Shown here one piece after another: positions 49,195 through 59,897 of a stretch of 64,000 bases of DNA. The DNA comes from Acidobacteriota bacterium (lineage in GTDB: Bacteria > Acidobacteriota > UBA6911): contig JAAYCX010000081.1 of the NCBI GenBank assembly GCA_012729555.1, positions 1-64,000 of the forward strand, written 5' to 3'. Within the stretch, counting starts at the first letter, position 1. Every line of letters starts with the position of its first letter. The notes below the pieces were generated by a model. It did not search any database, was not told where the DNA came from, and saw nothing but the letters and a program-made list of their open reading frames with translations. The position numbers and the translations under genes are program-made.

Positions 49195-49797
49195 TTAAGT
49201 GTCGCTCCGTCCCACCCTGACCTGCGCCGGGCGCACCAGCTGATCTCCCATCGCGTACCCGGTCTGCAGCTCCTCGAGGACCACCCCGTCGCGGGCCGCG
49301 TCCGTGACCGGGATGGTGCCGACCGCCTGCGCCGAGTTCGGGTCGAAGGGGAGCCCGAGGGAGGGGACGGGGGTGACGCCGATCGACTGGAGCTTCGACC
49401 GGAACAGGTCGGCCGTCAGCCGGACCCCTTCCAGGAGATGTTCCACCGAGTCCGCCCTGGCGGCGGCTTCCATCGCCCGCTCCAGGTTGTCCAGGACCTC
49501 GAGAAAGGGGAGGACGAGCTTTCCCTTTTCCAGTTCCAGCTTCCGATCGAAGTCCTCCCGGAGGCGGGCCCGGGTGCGGGCCAGCTCCCCGTCGACCTGT
49601 TCCGTTTTCTCCCGGAACCGCTTTTCCATTTCCTCCATCCGCCCCCGGAGTTCCTCGACGTAGGAGGGATAGCGGGGCTTGGGCTCCACCGGCGCGGCCT
49701 TGTCGATAACGTCCAGATTCAAGAATTTCCTCCTGTCGACAACCTGAAACTCCCCGGGGGCCGGATCCGGCTCCCGCCCGTTTTCCCGATCGCTCAT
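49195..49797 (-). CDS. grpE: nucleotide exchange factor GrpE
   Basis: A 200-residue DnaK cochaperone. A long N-terminal coiled coil (about 46-100) precedes the conserved LPFLEVLDNLERAMEAA and the beta-domain IGVTPVPSLGLPFDPNSAQA with EELQTGYAMGDQLVRPAQVRV. It lies 89 bases downstream of clpB with a strong hairpin between them. dnaK and dnaJ are not in the window. Confidence 0.94.
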   Translation of the reverse strand: MSDRENGREPDPAPGEFQVVDRRKFLNLDVIDKAAPVEPKPRYPSYVEELRGRMEEMEKRFREKTEQVDGELARTRARLREDFDRKLELEKGKLVLPFLEVLDNLERAMEAAARADSVEHLLEGVRLTADLFRSKLQSIGVTPVPSLGLPFDPNSAQAVGTIPVTDAARDGVVLEELQTGYAMGDQLVRPAQVRVGRSDT

Positions 49798-49831
49798 TTT
49801 CGGTCCCGTGCCTCCCTGAAGGGTCGCCGCC

Positions 49832-49870
49832 TCCGGCGGCCGAACCCAATTTAGGGGTTCGGCCGCCGGA
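49832..49870. repeat. 16-bp perfect hairpin between clpB and grpE
   Basis: Positions 49832-49847 pair fully with 49855-49870, leaving a 7-base loop AATTTAG. Neither strand has a T-run after the stem, so it is not a classical terminator. It may stabilise or process the clpB-grpE messenger. Confidence 0.7.
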
Positions 49871-49886
49871 CGTCAACCTCGCGGCT

Positions 49887-52463
49887 TCATTTACCGAAGA
49901 CCAGTTCGCCCGAGGCCGCGTCGACATCGAGCCGCACGGCGTCCCCCGGGACGATTTCTCCCTCCAGCAGCATCAGCGCCAGGCGGTCCTGGATTTTTTT
50001 CTGGATCAGGCGCTTGAGCGGCCGGGCACCGTACACCGGGTCGTACCCCTCGCGCGCCAGCTCCCCGATCGCCTCCGGGGTCACCGTCAGGGTGAGGTCC
50101 TTCTGCTCGAGCAGCCGGCCCAACTGCGCGATCTGCAGCCCGACGATCCCGCGGATCAGCTCCCGGTCGAGGCGGCGGAACACGATGATGTCGTCGATCC
50201 GGTTGAGGAACTCGGGCCGGAACGTGCTCCTCAGCGCCTCGAGCAGCTGCGGCGTCGAGGCGTCCAGGTCCCCTTCGGCCTCGCTGATCGCGTGGCTCCC
50301 GATGTTGGAGGTCATGATGATGACGGTGTTCTTGAAATCCACCGTCCTCCCCTTGCCGTCCGTCAGCCTCCCGTCGTCCAGGATCTGCAGGAGGATGTTG
50401 AACACGTCCGGGTGGGCCTTCTCGATCTCGTCGAACAGGATCACCGCGTAGGGCCTGCGGCGGATCGATTCGGTCAGGTAGCCCCCCTCTTCGTATCCCA
50501 CGTACCCCGGGGGGGCGCCGATCAACCGGGCCACCGAGTGCTTTTCCATGTATTCCGACATGTCGATGCGGACCATGGCCCGCTCGTCGTCGAAGAGAAA
50601 CTCGGCGAGCGCGCGCCCGAGCTCGGTTTTCCCCACCCCCGTGGGGCCGAGAAAGATGAAGGACCCCATGGGACGCCGGGCGTCCTGCAGTCCCGCCCTC
50701 GCCCGGCGGATGGCGTTGGACACCGCCTCGAGCGCCGGGTCCTGCCCGAGGACCCGCTCCCGCAACCGGTCCTCCATGTGGACCAGTTTCTGGATTTCCC
50801 CTTCCAGCATCCGGCTGACGGGGATCCCCGTCCACTTGGCTACCACCTCGGCGATATCCTCCTCGTCCACCTCCTCCTTCAGGAACTTCCTTTCCGACTG
50901 GAGTTCGGCCAGCTTGGCGTTTTCCTCCTCCAGCCGCGACTGGAGCTGGACCAGCGTCCCGTAGCGCAGCTCGGCCGCGCGCCCGAGGTCCCCCGCCCTT
51001 TCGGCGTTCTGCTCCTCCGCCCTGACCCCCTCGATCTTCTCCTTGATCGAGCGGATCGAGCCGATGATGTCGCGTTCCCGGTGCCAGTGCAGCTTCATCC
51101 CCGAGCTCTTTTCCCGCAGCTGGGCGAGTTCGGCGGTCAGGGCGTCCAGCCGCTCGCGCGACGACCTGTCGGTTTCCTTCGCAAGGGCCTGGCGTTCGAT
51201 TTCGAGCTGGGTGATGCGGCGCTCCACCTCGTCGATCTCGACCGGCATGCTGTCGATCTCGATCCGCAGGCGCGAGGCCGCCTCGTCGACCAGGTCCACC
51301 GCCTTGTCGGGGAGGAAGCGGTCGGCGATGTAGCGCTGCGACAGCGACGCGGCGGCCACCAGCGCGGAGTCGGTGATCCGGACCCCGTGGTGCACCTCGT
51401 ACTTTTCCTTGATCCCCCGGAGGATGGCGAGGGTGTCCTCGACCGAGGGCTCTCCCACGTAGACGGGCTGGAACCTGCGCTCGAGCGCCGCGTCCTTCTC
51501 GATGTACTTCTTGTACTCGTTGAGGGTGGTGGCGCCGATGCAGCGCAGCTCCCCCCGGGCCAGGGCGGGCTTGAGCATGTTGGAGGCGTCGATCGCCCCT
51601 TCGGCCGAACCCGCGCCCACCAGGGTGTGGAGCTCGTCGATGAAGAGGACCACGCTCCCGGCCGCTTCCTCGATTTCGCGCAGGACCGCTTTGAGCCGGT
51701 CCTCGAATTCGCCCCGGTACTTGGCGCCGGCCAGCATCCCCCCGAGGTCGAGGGCCACCATCCGCTTTTTCCTGAGGGTTTCCGGGACGTCCCCCGCGAC
51801 GATCCGCTGGGCCAGCCCCTCCACGATGGCCGTCTTGCCCACGCCGGGCTCCCCGATCAGCACGGGGTTGTTTTTCGTGCGGCGCGACAGGACCTGGACC
51901 ACGCGGCGGATCTCGTCGTCCCGCCCGATCACGGGATCCATCTTTCCCCGGCGCGCGAGTTCGGTCAGGTCGCGCGCGTAGCGCTTGAGGGCCTGGTATT
52001 TGTCCTCCGCGTTGGGATCGGTCACCCGCTGGCTGCCGCGGATGGAGGCCAGCACCTTGAGCAGGTCGGCCTTTCCCGCCCCCCGCGACCTCAGGATTTT
52101 CCCGGCGAACCCGTCTCCCGCCGCCAGGGCCAGCAGGAGGTGCTCGGTCGAGACGTACTCGTCCTTGAACTGGTCGGCCTCCGCGGCCGCCTCCCGCATC
52201 AGCGCCTCCATCTTGGGGGAGAGGGCGGGTTGGGTGCCCTGCACCCTGGGGAGGGTGGAGAAGTGCCCCTCGAGTTCCTTCCGGATGGAGTCGGCGGACA
52301 CCCCCAGCTTCTGCAAAAGCGGCGCCACCAGCCCGTCTTCCTGCCCGATCAGCGCATCCAGGAGATGTTCCGGCGCGAGCTCGGCGCTGCCGAGCGACTC
52401 CGCCTTCCGCTCGGCCGACTGCAACGCTTCCTGTGCCTTGAAAGTCAATTTGTCCAGCCGCAT
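49887..52463 (-). CDS. clpB: ATP-dependent chaperone ClpB
   Basis: An 858-residue AAA+ disaggregase. It has an N-terminal Clp repeat domain ([30 protein letters not shown]), a first ATPase domain with [18 protein letters not shown] and [18 protein letters not shown], a long middle coiled coil (about 410-525) that distinguishes ClpB from ClpA/C, and a second ATPase domain with [19 protein letters not shown] and [15 protein letters not shown]. It works with DnaK/GrpE to rescue aggregated proteins. AGGG lies 4 bases before the ATG. Confidence 0.98.
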   Translation of the reverse strand: MRLDKLTFKAQEALQSAERKAESLGSAELAPEHLLDALIGQEDGLVAPLLQKLGVSADSIRKELEGHFSTLPRVQGTQPALSPKMEALMREAAAEADQFKDEYVSTEHLLLALAAGDGFAGKILRSRGAGKADLLKVLASIRGSQRVTDPNAEDKYQALKRYARDLTELARRGKMDPVIGRDDEIRRVVQVLSRRTKNNPVLIGEPGVGKTAIVEGLAQRIVAGDVPETLRKKRMVALDLGGMLAGAKYRGEFEDRLKAVLREIEEAAGSVVLFIDELHTLVGAGSAEGAIDASNMLKPALARGELRCIGATTLNEYKKYIEKDAALERRFQPVYVGEPSVEDTLAILRGIKEKYEVHHGVRITDSALVAAASLSQRYIADRFLPDKAVDLVDEAASRLRIEIDSMPVEIDEVERRITQLEIERQALAKETDRSSRERLDALTAELAQLREKSSGMKLHWHRERDIIGSIRSIKEKIEGVRAEEQNAERAGDLGRAAELRYGTLVQLQSRLEEENAKLAELQSERKFLKEEVDEEDIAEVVAKWTGIPVSRMLEGEIQKLVHMEDRLRERVLGQDPALEAVSNAIRRARAGLQDARRPMGSFIFLGPTGVGKTELGRALAEFLFDDERAMVRIDMSEYMEKHSVARLIGAPPGYVGYEEGGYLTESIRRRPYAVILFDEIEKAHPDVFNILLQILDDGRLTDGKGRTVDFKNTVIIMTSNIGSHAISEAEGDLDASTPQLLEALRSTFRPEFLNRIDDIIVFRRLDRELIRGIVGLQIAQLGRLLEQKDLTLTVTPEAIGELAREGYDPVYGARPLKRLIQKKIQDRLALMLLEGEIVPGDAVRLDVDAASGELVFGK

Positions 52464-52569
52464 TTTCCCTGTGACCTCGATATCGTGTTATTAGGATATT
52501 GGAACGGCGCACCCCTCTCTTTCCTCCGCGCACCCTCCCGCCCGCGTTCCCCCTCCTTAGTCCGCCCAT

Positions 52570-52598
52570 TACATAAGATGTGAGTGCCTCCTTGTCAA
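52570..52598 (-). promoter_or_regulatory. promoter candidate of clpB
   Basis: On the minus strand a perfect TTGACA (52598-52593), 17 bases and TATGTA (52575-52570). The leader would be about 100 bases. No CIRCE repeat or sigma-32-type box is seen. Confidence 0.5.
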
Positions 52599-52682
52599 AT
52601 CGGCGTCTTTCCTCTCCACCGGCGGCGCCCCGGGGCCCCCCGGGCGGCGCGGTTCTTTCGGCCGCCCCCGGACCCCGATCTA

Positions 52683-52691
52683 TGATATAAT
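52683..52691 (+). promoter_or_regulatory. extended -10 promoter of ileS
   Basis: TGA-TATAAT, a perfect extended -10 box, 28 bases before the GTG start, with AGGAGA in the short leader. No T-box-like leader is present. Confidence 0.65.
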
Positions 52692-52719
52692 CCGACCTTT
52701 TTTCAGGAGAGGCGCGGCT

Positions 52720-55539
52720 GTGACCCTAGAGATCAAGAACACCCTGAACCTTCCGAAGACTTCCTTCGGCATGAAAGCGAACCTTCCCCTGCGGGAACCG
52801 GAAATGATCCGGCACTGGGACGAGACGGACGTCTACGGGAAGATCCGCAAGGCCCGCGCCGGCTCCCCCGGGTTCGTCCTCCATGACGGGCCCCCCTATG
52901 CCAACGGGGCCATCCACATGGGGCACGCGTTCAACAAGATCCTCAAGGACATCATCGTCAAGTCGCGGACGATGATGGGGTTCGACGCCCCCTACGTCCC
53001 CGGCTGGGACTGCCACGGGCTGCCGATCGAGATCAAGGTGGAGGAGCAGCTGGGGCGGCGCAAGGAAGGGCTCGACCGGCTGGCGATCCGCAGGGAGTGC
53101 CGCAGGTACGCGGAGACATTCATCGACATCCAGCGGCAGGGGTTCAAGCGGCTGGAGGTGTTCGGCGAGTGGGACGACCCCTACCTGACCATGAGCCACC
53201 GCTACGAGGCGGAGATCGCGCGGGCGTTCGGCCGCTGCGTCGACAAGGGGCTGGTCTACAAGGGACTGAAGCCGGTGCACTGGTGCCCCTCCTGCCAGAC
53301 GGCCCTGGCGGAGGCGGAGGTGGAATACGAGGACCATACCAGCCCGTCGGTCTATGTCGCCTTCCCGGTGGAGTCGGACCTGTCCGACCTGGACCCCGCC
53401 CTCGGCGGCAGGGACTGGGCGGTGGTCATATGGACCACCACCCCCTGGACCCTCCCCGCAAACCTGGCCATCGCCTTCCACCCCGAGTACGACTACTCCG
53501 CGGTGAGGGCGGGGGAGCGGGGCTACATCGTTGCGACCGAACTGCTCGGGGCGGTCGCCGCGAAGTGCGGCTGGGGGGAGCCCCTGGAAGTGGCCCGCTT
53601 CAAGGGGAAGGTCCTGGACCGGCGCAGGGCGCGGCACCCCTTCATCGACCGCGAGTCGCTCCTGGTGCTGGCCGATTACGTGACGCTGGACGCCGGCACC
53701 GGCTGCGTGCATACCGCCCCGGGGCACGGGTCGGACGACTACGTCACCGGCAGGAACTACCGGCTGGAGACCCTCTGCCCGGTGGACGACCGCGGTTGTT
53801 TTCTCCAGGGCGTGGAGCATTTCGGCGGGCGGCCGGTCTTCGAGGCCAACCGCGCGATCGTCGAATTCATGCGCGGGACGGGATCGCTGCTCCATGGCGA
53901 GGATTTTCAGCATTCCTACCCCCACTGCTGGCGCTGCCACCAACCCATCATCTTCCGCGCCACGCCGCAGTGGTTCATCGCGATGGACGGGGGGGGGCTC
54001 CGGGACGCCGCGCTCGCAGCGATCGGGGGCGTGCGCTGGATCCCCTCGTGGGGGGAGGAGCGGATCCGCAACATGGTGGGGGAGCGGCCCGACTGGTGCA
54101 TCTCGCGCCAGCGCGCCTGGGGGGTGCCCATCATCGCCTTCTACTGCCGGGGATGCGGCGAGGTCCTGCTCGACGGGAAGGTCGTCGATCATGTCGCCGG
54201 TCTCTTCGACCGCGAGGGGGCGGACGCCTGGTACGCGCACGCGCCCGAGGAGTTGCTCCCCGCGGGGACGGCGTGCCCCCGCTGCGGCGGCCGCGATTTC
54301 CGCCGGGAATTCGACATCCTGGACGTCTGGTTCGACTCCGGCAGCAGCCACCTGGCCACGCTCGGCGCGCGCCCCGACATGCCCTGGCCCTCGGATCTCT
54401 ACATCGAGGGGGGGGACCAGTACCGCGGGTGGTTCCAGAGTTCGCTCCTGATCGCCGTGGCGCTCAGGGGCCGGGCGCCCTACCGCGCGGCCATCACCCA
54501 CGGGTGGACGCTCGACGAGAAGGGGCGGACGATGTCCAAGTCGAAGGGGATCGGGGTCGACCCCAACGACCTGGTCAAGGAGCGCGGGGCGGAGATCGTG
54601 CGCCTGCTGGTCAGTTCGGTCAACTACGTGGAGGACGTGCGCATTTTCGACGAGCTGCTCGACCGGCTGGGGGACTCCTACCGGAAGATCCGCAACACCT
54701 GCCGCTTCATGCTGGGCAACCTCGGCAACCAGCCCGATCCCGCGCACCCGCGTTTCGACCCCGAAACGGACAGCGTGCCCTTCGACCGCATGCTCGAAAT
54801 CGACCGCTGGGCCCTGGTGTGCACCGGGCGGCTCGTCCGCAGGTGCCTCAGGGGCTACGAGGAGTACCAGCTCCACCAGGTCTACGGCGCCCTGTACCAC
54901 TTCTGCACCGTGGACATGTCCGCCTTCTACCTCGACATCCTGAAGGACCGGCTCTACACGGCGCCCACCCATTCCGCGGAGCGCCGGTCGGCGCAGACGG
55001 CGCTGTGGCGCATCCTCGACGCCTTTACCCGCCTCATCGCCCCCATCCTCTCCTTCACGAGCGAGGAGGTCTACGCGGCGATGCACGAGGGGCTCCCCCC
55101 CGCGGCCCGCGCTGAATCGGTGCACCTGACCCTCTTCCCCGAAATCGAGGAGCGCGAGGGGGAGGAGGCGCTGCTGGGGGAGTGGGACCGCCTCCGCGCG
55201 GTCCGGGAATCGGTCCTGAAAGCGCTCGAGGAGGCGCGCCAGGGGGGCCTCATAGGGAATGCGCTCGAGGCCGCGGTGGTGATCGGGGCGGCCGGGGATA
55301 CGGCCGCCCTGCTCGAGCGCCACCGCGGGGAGCTGCCCGCGCTCTTCATCGTTTCCCAGGTGGAATTCGCGGCGGACGAGGCCGCCGGGGACGGGGTGCG
55401 GATCGAGATCAGGAAGGCGGAAGGGAACAAGTGCGAGCGCTGCTGGAACTACTCGAAGACGGTGGGGGCCGATCCGGCCTTCCCCGCCCTCTGCGGCCGC
55501 TGCGTCCCCGCCGTCGTGGAGATGACGCGATGCCGGTAG
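52720..55539 (+). CDS. ileS: isoleucyl-tRNA synthetase
   Basis: A 939-residue class I synthetase. The HIGH-type motif is [12 protein letters not shown], the KMSKS motif [11 protein letters not shown]; the editing domain has [15 protein letters not shown] and the [16 protein letters not shown] segment. The C-terminal zinc finger [10 protein letters not shown]...CGRC marks the bacterial type. The start is GTG 52720 with AGGAGA 9 bases upstream. It leads the ileS-lspA-lolA-suhB-yqeY series. Confidence 0.98.
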   Translation: MTLEIKNTLNLPKTSFGMKANLPLREPEMIRHWDETDVYGKIRKARAGSPGFVLHDGPPYANGAIHMGHAFNKILKDIIVKSRTMMGFDAPYVPGWDCHGLPIEIKVEEQLGRRKEGLDRLAIRRECRRYAETFIDIQRQGFKRLEVFGEWDDPYLTMSHRYEAEIARAFGRCVDKGLVYKGLKPVHWCPSCQTALAEAEVEYEDHTSPSVYVAFPVESDLSDLDPALGGRDWAVVIWTTTPWTLPANLAIAFHPEYDYSAVRAGERGYIVATELLGAVAAKCGWGEPLEVARFKGKVLDRRRARHPFIDRESLLVLADYVTLDAGTGCVHTAPGHGSDDYVTGRNYRLETLCPVDDRGCFLQGVEHFGGRPVFEANRAIVEFMRGTGSLLHGEDFQHSYPHCWRCHQPIIFRATPQWFIAMDGGGLRDAALAAIGGVRWIPSWGEERIRNMVGERPDWCISRQRAWGVPIIAFYCRGCGEVLLDGKVVDHVAGLFDREGADAWYAHAPEELLPAGTACPRCGGRDFRREFDILDVWFDSGSSHLATLGARPDMPWPSDLYIEGGDQYRGWFQSSLLIAVALRGRAPYRAAITHGWTLDEKGRTMSKSKGIGVDPNDLVKERGAEIVRLLVSSVNYVEDVRIFDELLDRLGDSYRKIRNTCRFMLGNLGNQPDPAHPRFDPETDSVPFDRMLEIDRWALVCTGRLVRRCLRGYEEYQLHQVYGALYHFCTVDMSAFYLDILKDRLYTAPTHSAERRSAQTALWRILDAFTRLIAPILSFTSEEVYAAMHEGLPPAARAESVHLTLFPEIEEREGEEALLGEWDRLRAVRESVLKALEEARQGGLIGNALEAAVVIGAAGDTAALLERHRGELPALFIVSQVEFAADEAAGDGVRIEIRKAEGNKCERCWNYSKTVGADPAFPALCGRCVPAVVEMTRCR

Positions 55540-55585
55540 GGAGAGGGGGAGGGGGGGCGCCCCGGCCGGGTCCGGGCCCGCGGAG

Positions 55586-56095
55586 ATGAAGACGAGATGC
55601 TGCCTGATCGCCCTGGGAATCCTGGGCCTCGACCAGCTGACCAAGTGGCTGGCCGTGAGGGAGTTGGCGGGGGGGCGGGGCGTGGAACTCATCCCCGGCT
55701 ACCTCGGCCTCTCCTACGTCGAGAACACCGGCGTGGCCTTCGGGCTCTTCGACGGAGTGGCCTCGCCCTGGAAGCCCTGGATCCTGGGGGGGCTGGCGCT
55801 GGTGGCCGTCGCCGTGATCCTCCTTTACGGCCTTTACGCCCCGAAGGAACGGAGGCTGCTGCACCTGGCGCTGGCGGTGACCCTGGGGGGGGTCGCCGGC
55901 AACCTGGTCGACCGCGTGGCGCGGGGGTTCGTCGTCGATTTCGTCGAGTTCCACATCCGCCAGTCCTTCTACTGGCCGAATTTCAACGTCGCGGATTCCG
56001 CCATCACGGTCGGAGTCGTCCTGCTCCTTTTCGATTCCCTCAGGAACCCGGCCGCGGGGAAACCGTCCGGACCCCCGCGCGGAGGCGAGCGATGA
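55586..56095 (+). CDS. lspA: lipoprotein signal peptidase
   Basis: A 169-residue membrane aspartyl protease removing lipoprotein signal peptides. There are four TM segments. Conserved parts are LDQLTKWLAV, YVENTGVAFGLF, GGVAGNLVDRVARGFVVDFV with one catalytic Asp and FNVADSAITVG with the other. It follows ileS by 46 bases, the usual ileS-lspA pairing, and overlaps lolA by 4 bases. Confidence 0.97.
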   Translation: MKTRCCLIALGILGLDQLTKWLAVRELAGGRGVELIPGYLGLSYVENTGVAFGLFDGVASPWKPWILGGLALVAVAVILLYGLYAPKERRLLHLALAVTLGGVAGNLVDRVARGFVVDFVEFHIRQSFYWPNFNVADSAITVGVVLLLFDSLRNPAAGKPSGPPRGGER

Positions 56096-56790
56096 CGGCG
56101 GGAGGGTGCGGCGCGTGGACGCTCGGCGGGCGCTCCCTCGGGGCCCTCGCCCTGATTTTTGCCGCCCTGGGGGTGGTTGCGGCCCCCGCGGAGGATCCCG
56201 CCGCGCTCCTGGCCGGGCTCGAAAAGCGCTACGCGGCGGTGGAGACCGCCGCCGGGAATTTCGTGCAGACCTACCGGGCGCCCGGGGTGGAGCAGACCGA
56301 GTCGGGGGTTTTCTGGCTGAAACGGCCGGGGCTGATGAGGTGGGAATACCGGGAGCCGGAGGAGAAGCTGTTCGTGGCCGACGGGAAGGAGAGCTTCCTC
56401 TACGTCCCCTCCGAGCGCCAGGTCACCGTGCAGCCCCTCACGCCCGAAGATTTCGAGGGGACGCCGCTGGGACTGCTGCTGGGGGCGAAGCACTTCTCCC
56501 GCGGTTACGAGGCTTCGGCCGACGGGGGGACGCCGCGGCTCGAGGGCACGGTCCTGCTGCGCCTTCTGCCGCGGCGGCCCGATTCCGGCTACGACTACCT
56601 GGTGCTGGAACTGGACCGGGACACCTCGGATATCCGGAGGATCGTCATCAGGGAGCATATCGGGAACACCTCGGAGTTCCTCTTTTCAGACGTTTCCACG
56701 AATGTCCGCGTGCCGGCCGGCAGGTTCCGCTTCACCCCCCCGCGGGGGGTCGAGGTGCTGCGTCTCGGCGACAACGATCGGATCGAGTGA
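56092..56790 (+). CDS. lolA: outer-membrane lipoprotein carrier LolA
   Basis: A 232-residue periplasmic chaperone ferrying lipoproteins to the outer membrane. A signal peptide (hydrophobic core about residues 15-29, then APAED) lacks a lipobox Cys. The fold shows FVQTYRAPGVEQTESGVFWL, PGLMRWEYREPEEKLFVADG and a late RFRFTPPRGVEVL. GGAGG lies 6 bases before the ATG, which overlaps the lspA stop. Its position after lspA makes a lipoprotein-processing pair and supports a diderm envelope. Confidence 0.93.
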   Translation: MTAGGCGAWTLGGRSLGALALIFAALGVVAAPAEDPAALLAGLEKRYAAVETAAGNFVQTYRAPGVEQTESGVFWLKRPGLMRWEYREPEEKLFVADGKESFLYVPSERQVTVQPLTPEDFEGTPLGLLLGAKHFSRGYEASADGGTPRLEGTVLLRLLPRRPDSGYDYLVLELDRDTSDIRRIVIREHIGNTSEFLFSDVSTNVRVPAGRFRFTPPRGVEVLRLGDNDRIE

Positions 56791-56791
56791 G

Positions 56792-57601
56792 ATGATGATG
56801 GACGACATGGAGACGTTCGTACGGGTGGGGACCGAGTGCGCCCTGGAGGCGGGGAAACTGCTGCACGAACGGTACCGCACGGGGTTTGCCGTCGCCAACA
56901 AGGGGGCCATCGACCTGGTGACGGAGGTCGACCTGGAGGCCGAGGAGCGGATCGTCGCGCGCCTCCTCGGGGAGTTTCCGGATCACTCGGTCCTGGCGGA
57001 GGAGCGGCACAGCCGCGCGACTCCGGGGCCCGTCTGCTGGGTGATCGACCCGCTCGACGGCACCACCAATTACGCCCACGGCTACCCCGATTTCTCCGTC
57101 TCGATCGCGCTCCAGATCGAGGGGGTGGTGGAGTGGGGGGCCGTGTACAACCCGCTGCGGGAGGAGCTGTTCCTCGCTCGCCGTGGGGGCGGCGCCTTCT
57201 CGAACGGCGCCCGGCTCGCCGTTTCCGGCGTGCAGAGCCTGGACCGGAGCCTCCTGGCCACGGGTTTCCCCTACGACGTCCGGACCAGCCCCCGGAACAA
57301 CCTCGCCGATTTCTGCGCTTTCGCCGTGCGCTGCCACGGGATCCGCCGAAGCGGTTCGGCCGCGCTCGATCTCTGCCACGTGGCCGCGGGGCGCCTGGAC
57401 GGTTTCTGGGAACTCCATCTCAACCCCTGGGACTGCGCCGCCGGGTACCTGGCGGTCCGGGAGGCGGGGGGGCGGGTGACCCGGTACGACGGGGCCGAGG
57501 GGGGGATCCGGGACGGCGAGGTCATCGCCTCCAACGGCCGGATCCACGCGGAGATGATGGAGGTGCTGGCGGCGGGCCGGCGGAAACAGGAGGGGGTATG
57601 A
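56792..57601 (+). CDS. suhB: inositol-1-monophosphatase family protein
   Basis: A 269-residue Mg2+-dependent phosphatase. Metal-binding motifs are GAIDLVTEVDLEAEERI, HSVLAEE, VIDPLDGTTNYAHGYPDFSV and the C-terminal NPWDCAAGYLAVREAGG. Substrate preference (inositol phosphate, or role as SuhB) cannot be told. Three successive ATG codons open the frame; the first is used. It overlaps the yqeY start by 4 bases. Confidence 0.95.
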   Translation: MMMDDMETFVRVGTECALEAGKLLHERYRTGFAVANKGAIDLVTEVDLEAEERIVARLLGEFPDHSVLAEERHSRATPGPVCWVIDPLDGTTNYAHGYPDFSVSIALQIEGVVEWGAVYNPLREELFLARRGGGAFSNGARLAVSGVQSLDRSLLATGFPYDVRTSPRNNLADFCAFAVRCHGIRRSGSAALDLCHVAAGRLDGFWELHLNPWDCAAGYLAVREAGGRVTRYDGAEGGIRDGEVIASNGRIHAEMMEVLAAGRRKQEGV

Positions 57602-58047
57602 AACTGAGGGACAGGATCAGCGCGGATCTCACGGCCGCGATGAAAGCGAGGGAGGCGGGGCGGCTCGGCGTCCTCCGGATGATGAAGGCCGCGGTGAAGA
57701 ACAGGGAAATCGAGCGCCTCCGCGAACTGGAGGACCCCGAGGTCCTGGAGGTGCTCCTTTCCCTGGTCAAGCAGCGCCGGGATTCGATCGAGCAGTTCAC
57801 CCGGGGCGGCCGGCCGGAACTGGCGGCGAAGGAGGCGGCGGAGATCGGGGTGATCGAAACCTACCTCCCCGCGGCCGTCGGCGAAGGGGAGATGGACGAA
57901 ACCATCGAAGCCGTCATCGCCGAAACGGGCGCCGCCTCCCCCAGGGACATGGGGAAGGTCATGAAGGGGTGCATGGCGCGTTTCGCCGGCCGTCCCGTCG
58001 ACGGGGCCCGGCTCAGCGAGCGGGTGAAGGCCAGGCTCGGCGCCTGA
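57598..58047 (+). CDS. yqeY: GatB/YqeY domain protein
   Basis: A 149-residue helical protein of the YqeY family, similar to the tail domain of GatB. It has ISADLTAAMKARE, LGVLRMMKAAVKNREIE, RRDSIEQFTRGGRPELAAKE and IETYLP. It probably assists tRNA-dependent amidation, though this is not proven for free-standing members. AGGAGG precedes the ATG, which overlaps the suhB stop. Confidence 0.95.
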   Translation: MKLRDRISADLTAAMKAREAGRLGVLRMMKAAVKNREIERLRELEDPEVLEVLLSLVKQRRDSIEQFTRGGRPELAAKEAAEIGVIETYLPAAVGEGEMDETIEAVIAETGAASPRDMGKVMKGCMARFAGRPVDGARLSERVKARLGA

Positions 58048-58071
58048 CGGGGCGCGGCCCGGCCGGAAGTG

Positions 58072-58080
58072 TGCTATTTT
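58072..58080 (+). promoter_or_regulatory. extended -10 promoter of uvrC
   Basis: TGC-TATTTT ends 6 bases before the GTG at 58087. The expected transcript start coincides with that start codon. Confidence 0.45.
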
Positions 58081-58086
58081 AATGGC

Positions 58087-59886
58087 GTGCTGCGCCAGAA
58101 GCTCGATCATCTGCCGGCGGAACCCGGCGTTTATATCTACCGTAACGACCAGGGGAAGATCCTCTATGTCGGCAAGGCCCGGTCCCTGCGCCAGAGGGTG
58201 CGGTCCTATTTCCAGGAGAGCCGTCCCCACGACCCGAAAACGAGCCGCCTGGTGGCCGAAATCGCCGACCTGGAAACCATCATCACCGACAGCGAAGTCG
58301 AGGCCCTGATCCTCGAATCCACCCTGGTCCGGAGGCACCAGCCCAAGTACAACATCCACCTGAAGGACGACAAGAGCTTCCCGTACCTCAAGCTGACGGT
58401 CCAGGAACCCTTCCCCCGCATCTTCATCACCCGCCGGGTGCGCCGGGACGGGGCGCTCTATTTCGGCCCCTTTCTCCCCGCGGGGAACGCCCGGCGGACG
58501 GTGAAGCTGGTGAACAAGTATTTCCGCCTGCGCACCTGCAACCTGGAGATCGACGGCACCCTCCAGCGCCCCTGCCTGGATTACCAGATGCAGCGCTGCC
58601 TGGGCCCGTGCGTCGCGGGGCTCTGTTCGAAGGAGGCCTACGCGCGCGCGGTGGACGACGTCCGGCTGCTCCTTTCGGGCAGGTCGGAAGAACTCGTGCG
58701 CCTGCTCGAGCGCCGCATGGAAACGGCCGCCGATGAGCTGCGCTACGAAGCGGCGGCCGCGTACCGGGACTGGATCGCCATGGTGCGGGAGATGTCGGAG
58801 CGCCAGAAGATGGCGCTCGAGGGGGAGGAGGACCGCGACTTCTTCGGCTATCACCAGGAAGGGACGCAGGTGGCGCTCGAGGTCTTCGTCCAGCGCGGGG
58901 GAAGGGTGGTCGGGCGGCGGGAGTTTTTCTGGGAGGACGTGATCTCCTTCGACCCGGGGGGATTCCTCTCCGAGGCGCTGCACCAGTATTACCTGCAGGA
59001 CAGCTTCATCCCCGGGGAAATCCTCCTCCCCGCGGACGTGGAGGACGCGGAGGTCCTCGAGGACTGGCTGTCGGGGCGCAGGAAGGGCCGGGTTCATATC
59101 CGGTCGCCGCGCCGGGGGCTCAAATCGGAAATGCTCGACCTCGTGATGCGCAACGCCCGGATGGCGTTCGATACCCGCTTCCGCATCCTGAAGCCCCGGG
59201 GGGAGGAGCTGCTCGAGCCGCTGCGGGAGGCCCTCGGCCTCTCCGCCCTCCCCAGGAGGATCGAGACCTTCGACATCTCCCACGTCCAGGGATCCGATAC
59301 GGTCGCCAGCATGGTCCTCTGCTGCAACGGGAAGATGCAGCGCGGCGGCTACCGCAAATTCAAGATCGAGAGCGTGAAGGGGCCGGACGACTTCGCCTCC
59401 ATGCGCGAGGTCATCCACCGGCACTACGGGAACGTGCTCGAGCAGGACGAGGGGGTGCTGCCCTATCTCGTGCTCGTCGACGGGGGGAGGGGGCAGCTCT
59501 CGGCGGCGGTTTCCGCCCTGGCCGAACTGGGGCTCGAAAACCAGGCGGTGGCCGCCATCGCCAAGAGGGAGGAGGAGCTTTTCGTCAAGGGGAGGGAGGA
59601 CGCCCCCGTCGTGCTTCCCCCGGAATCCCCGGCCCTGCACCTGATCCAGCTGATGCGGAACGAGGCCCACCGCTTCGCCGTCACCTATCACCGCAAGCGG
59701 CGGGAGTTGCGTGATTTCGATTCCGAGCTGATGGATGTCCCCGGGATCGGGGAGGTCCGGCGCAAGGTGCTGCTGCGGGCTTTCGGGAGCCTGGAGCGGG
59801 TCAAGCGGGCGGCGTTCGACGAGCTGGCCCCCTACGTGGGCCCCCGGGCCGCCTCCCGGATCCTCGAGCATTTCGCCAGGAAATAA
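58087..59886 (+). CDS. uvrC: excinuclease ABC subunit C
   Basis: A 599-residue nucleotide-excision-repair nuclease. It has a GIY-YIG domain (PGVYIYRNDQGKILYVGKA), a Cys-rich patch, a UVR motif (RMETAADELRYEAAAAYRDW), an RNase H-like endonuclease domain (FDISHVQGSDTVASMV, LVLVDGGRGQL) and a C-terminal helix-hairpin-helix (VPGIGEVRRKVLLRAFG). GTG 58087 starts at the normal family position and lies just after an extended -10 box. GTG 58069, six codons upstream, is the alternative and also lacks a ribosome-binding site. It faces the minus-strand nucleotidyltransferase gene. Confidence 0.96.
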   Translation: MLRQKLDHLPAEPGVYIYRNDQGKILYVGKARSLRQRVRSYFQESRPHDPKTSRLVAEIADLETIITDSEVEALILESTLVRRHQPKYNIHLKDDKSFPYLKLTVQEPFPRIFITRRVRRDGALYFGPFLPAGNARRTVKLVNKYFRLRTCNLEIDGTLQRPCLDYQMQRCLGPCVAGLCSKEAYARAVDDVRLLLSGRSEELVRLLERRMETAADELRYEAAAAYRDWIAMVREMSERQKMALEGEEDRDFFGYHQEGTQVALEVFVQRGGRVVGRREFFWEDVISFDPGGFLSEALHQYYLQDSFIPGEILLPADVEDAEVLEDWLSGRRKGRVHIRSPRRGLKSEMLDLVMRNARMAFDTRFRILKPRGEELLEPLREALGLSALPRRIETFDISHVQGSDTVASMVLCCNGKMQRGGYRKFKIESVKGPDDFASMREVIHRHYGNVLEQDEGVLPYLVLVDGGRGQLSAAVSALAELGLENQAVAAIAKREEELFVKGREDAPVVLPPESPALHLIQLMRNEAHRFAVTYHRKRRELRDFDSELMDVPGIGEVRRKVLLRAFGSLERVKRAAFDELAPYVGPRAASRILEHFARK

Positions 59887-59897
59887 GCCCCGGCCCG

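Noticed and set aside
52464-52719. Heat-shock CIRCE element or T-box upstream of clpB or ileS
   Set aside because: No TTAGCACTC/GAGTGCTAA repeat and no T-box core; only ordinary promoter-like boxes are visible.
52726-55692. 988-codon frame antisense to ileS
   Set aside because: A shadow of ileS with no motif and no start signal.
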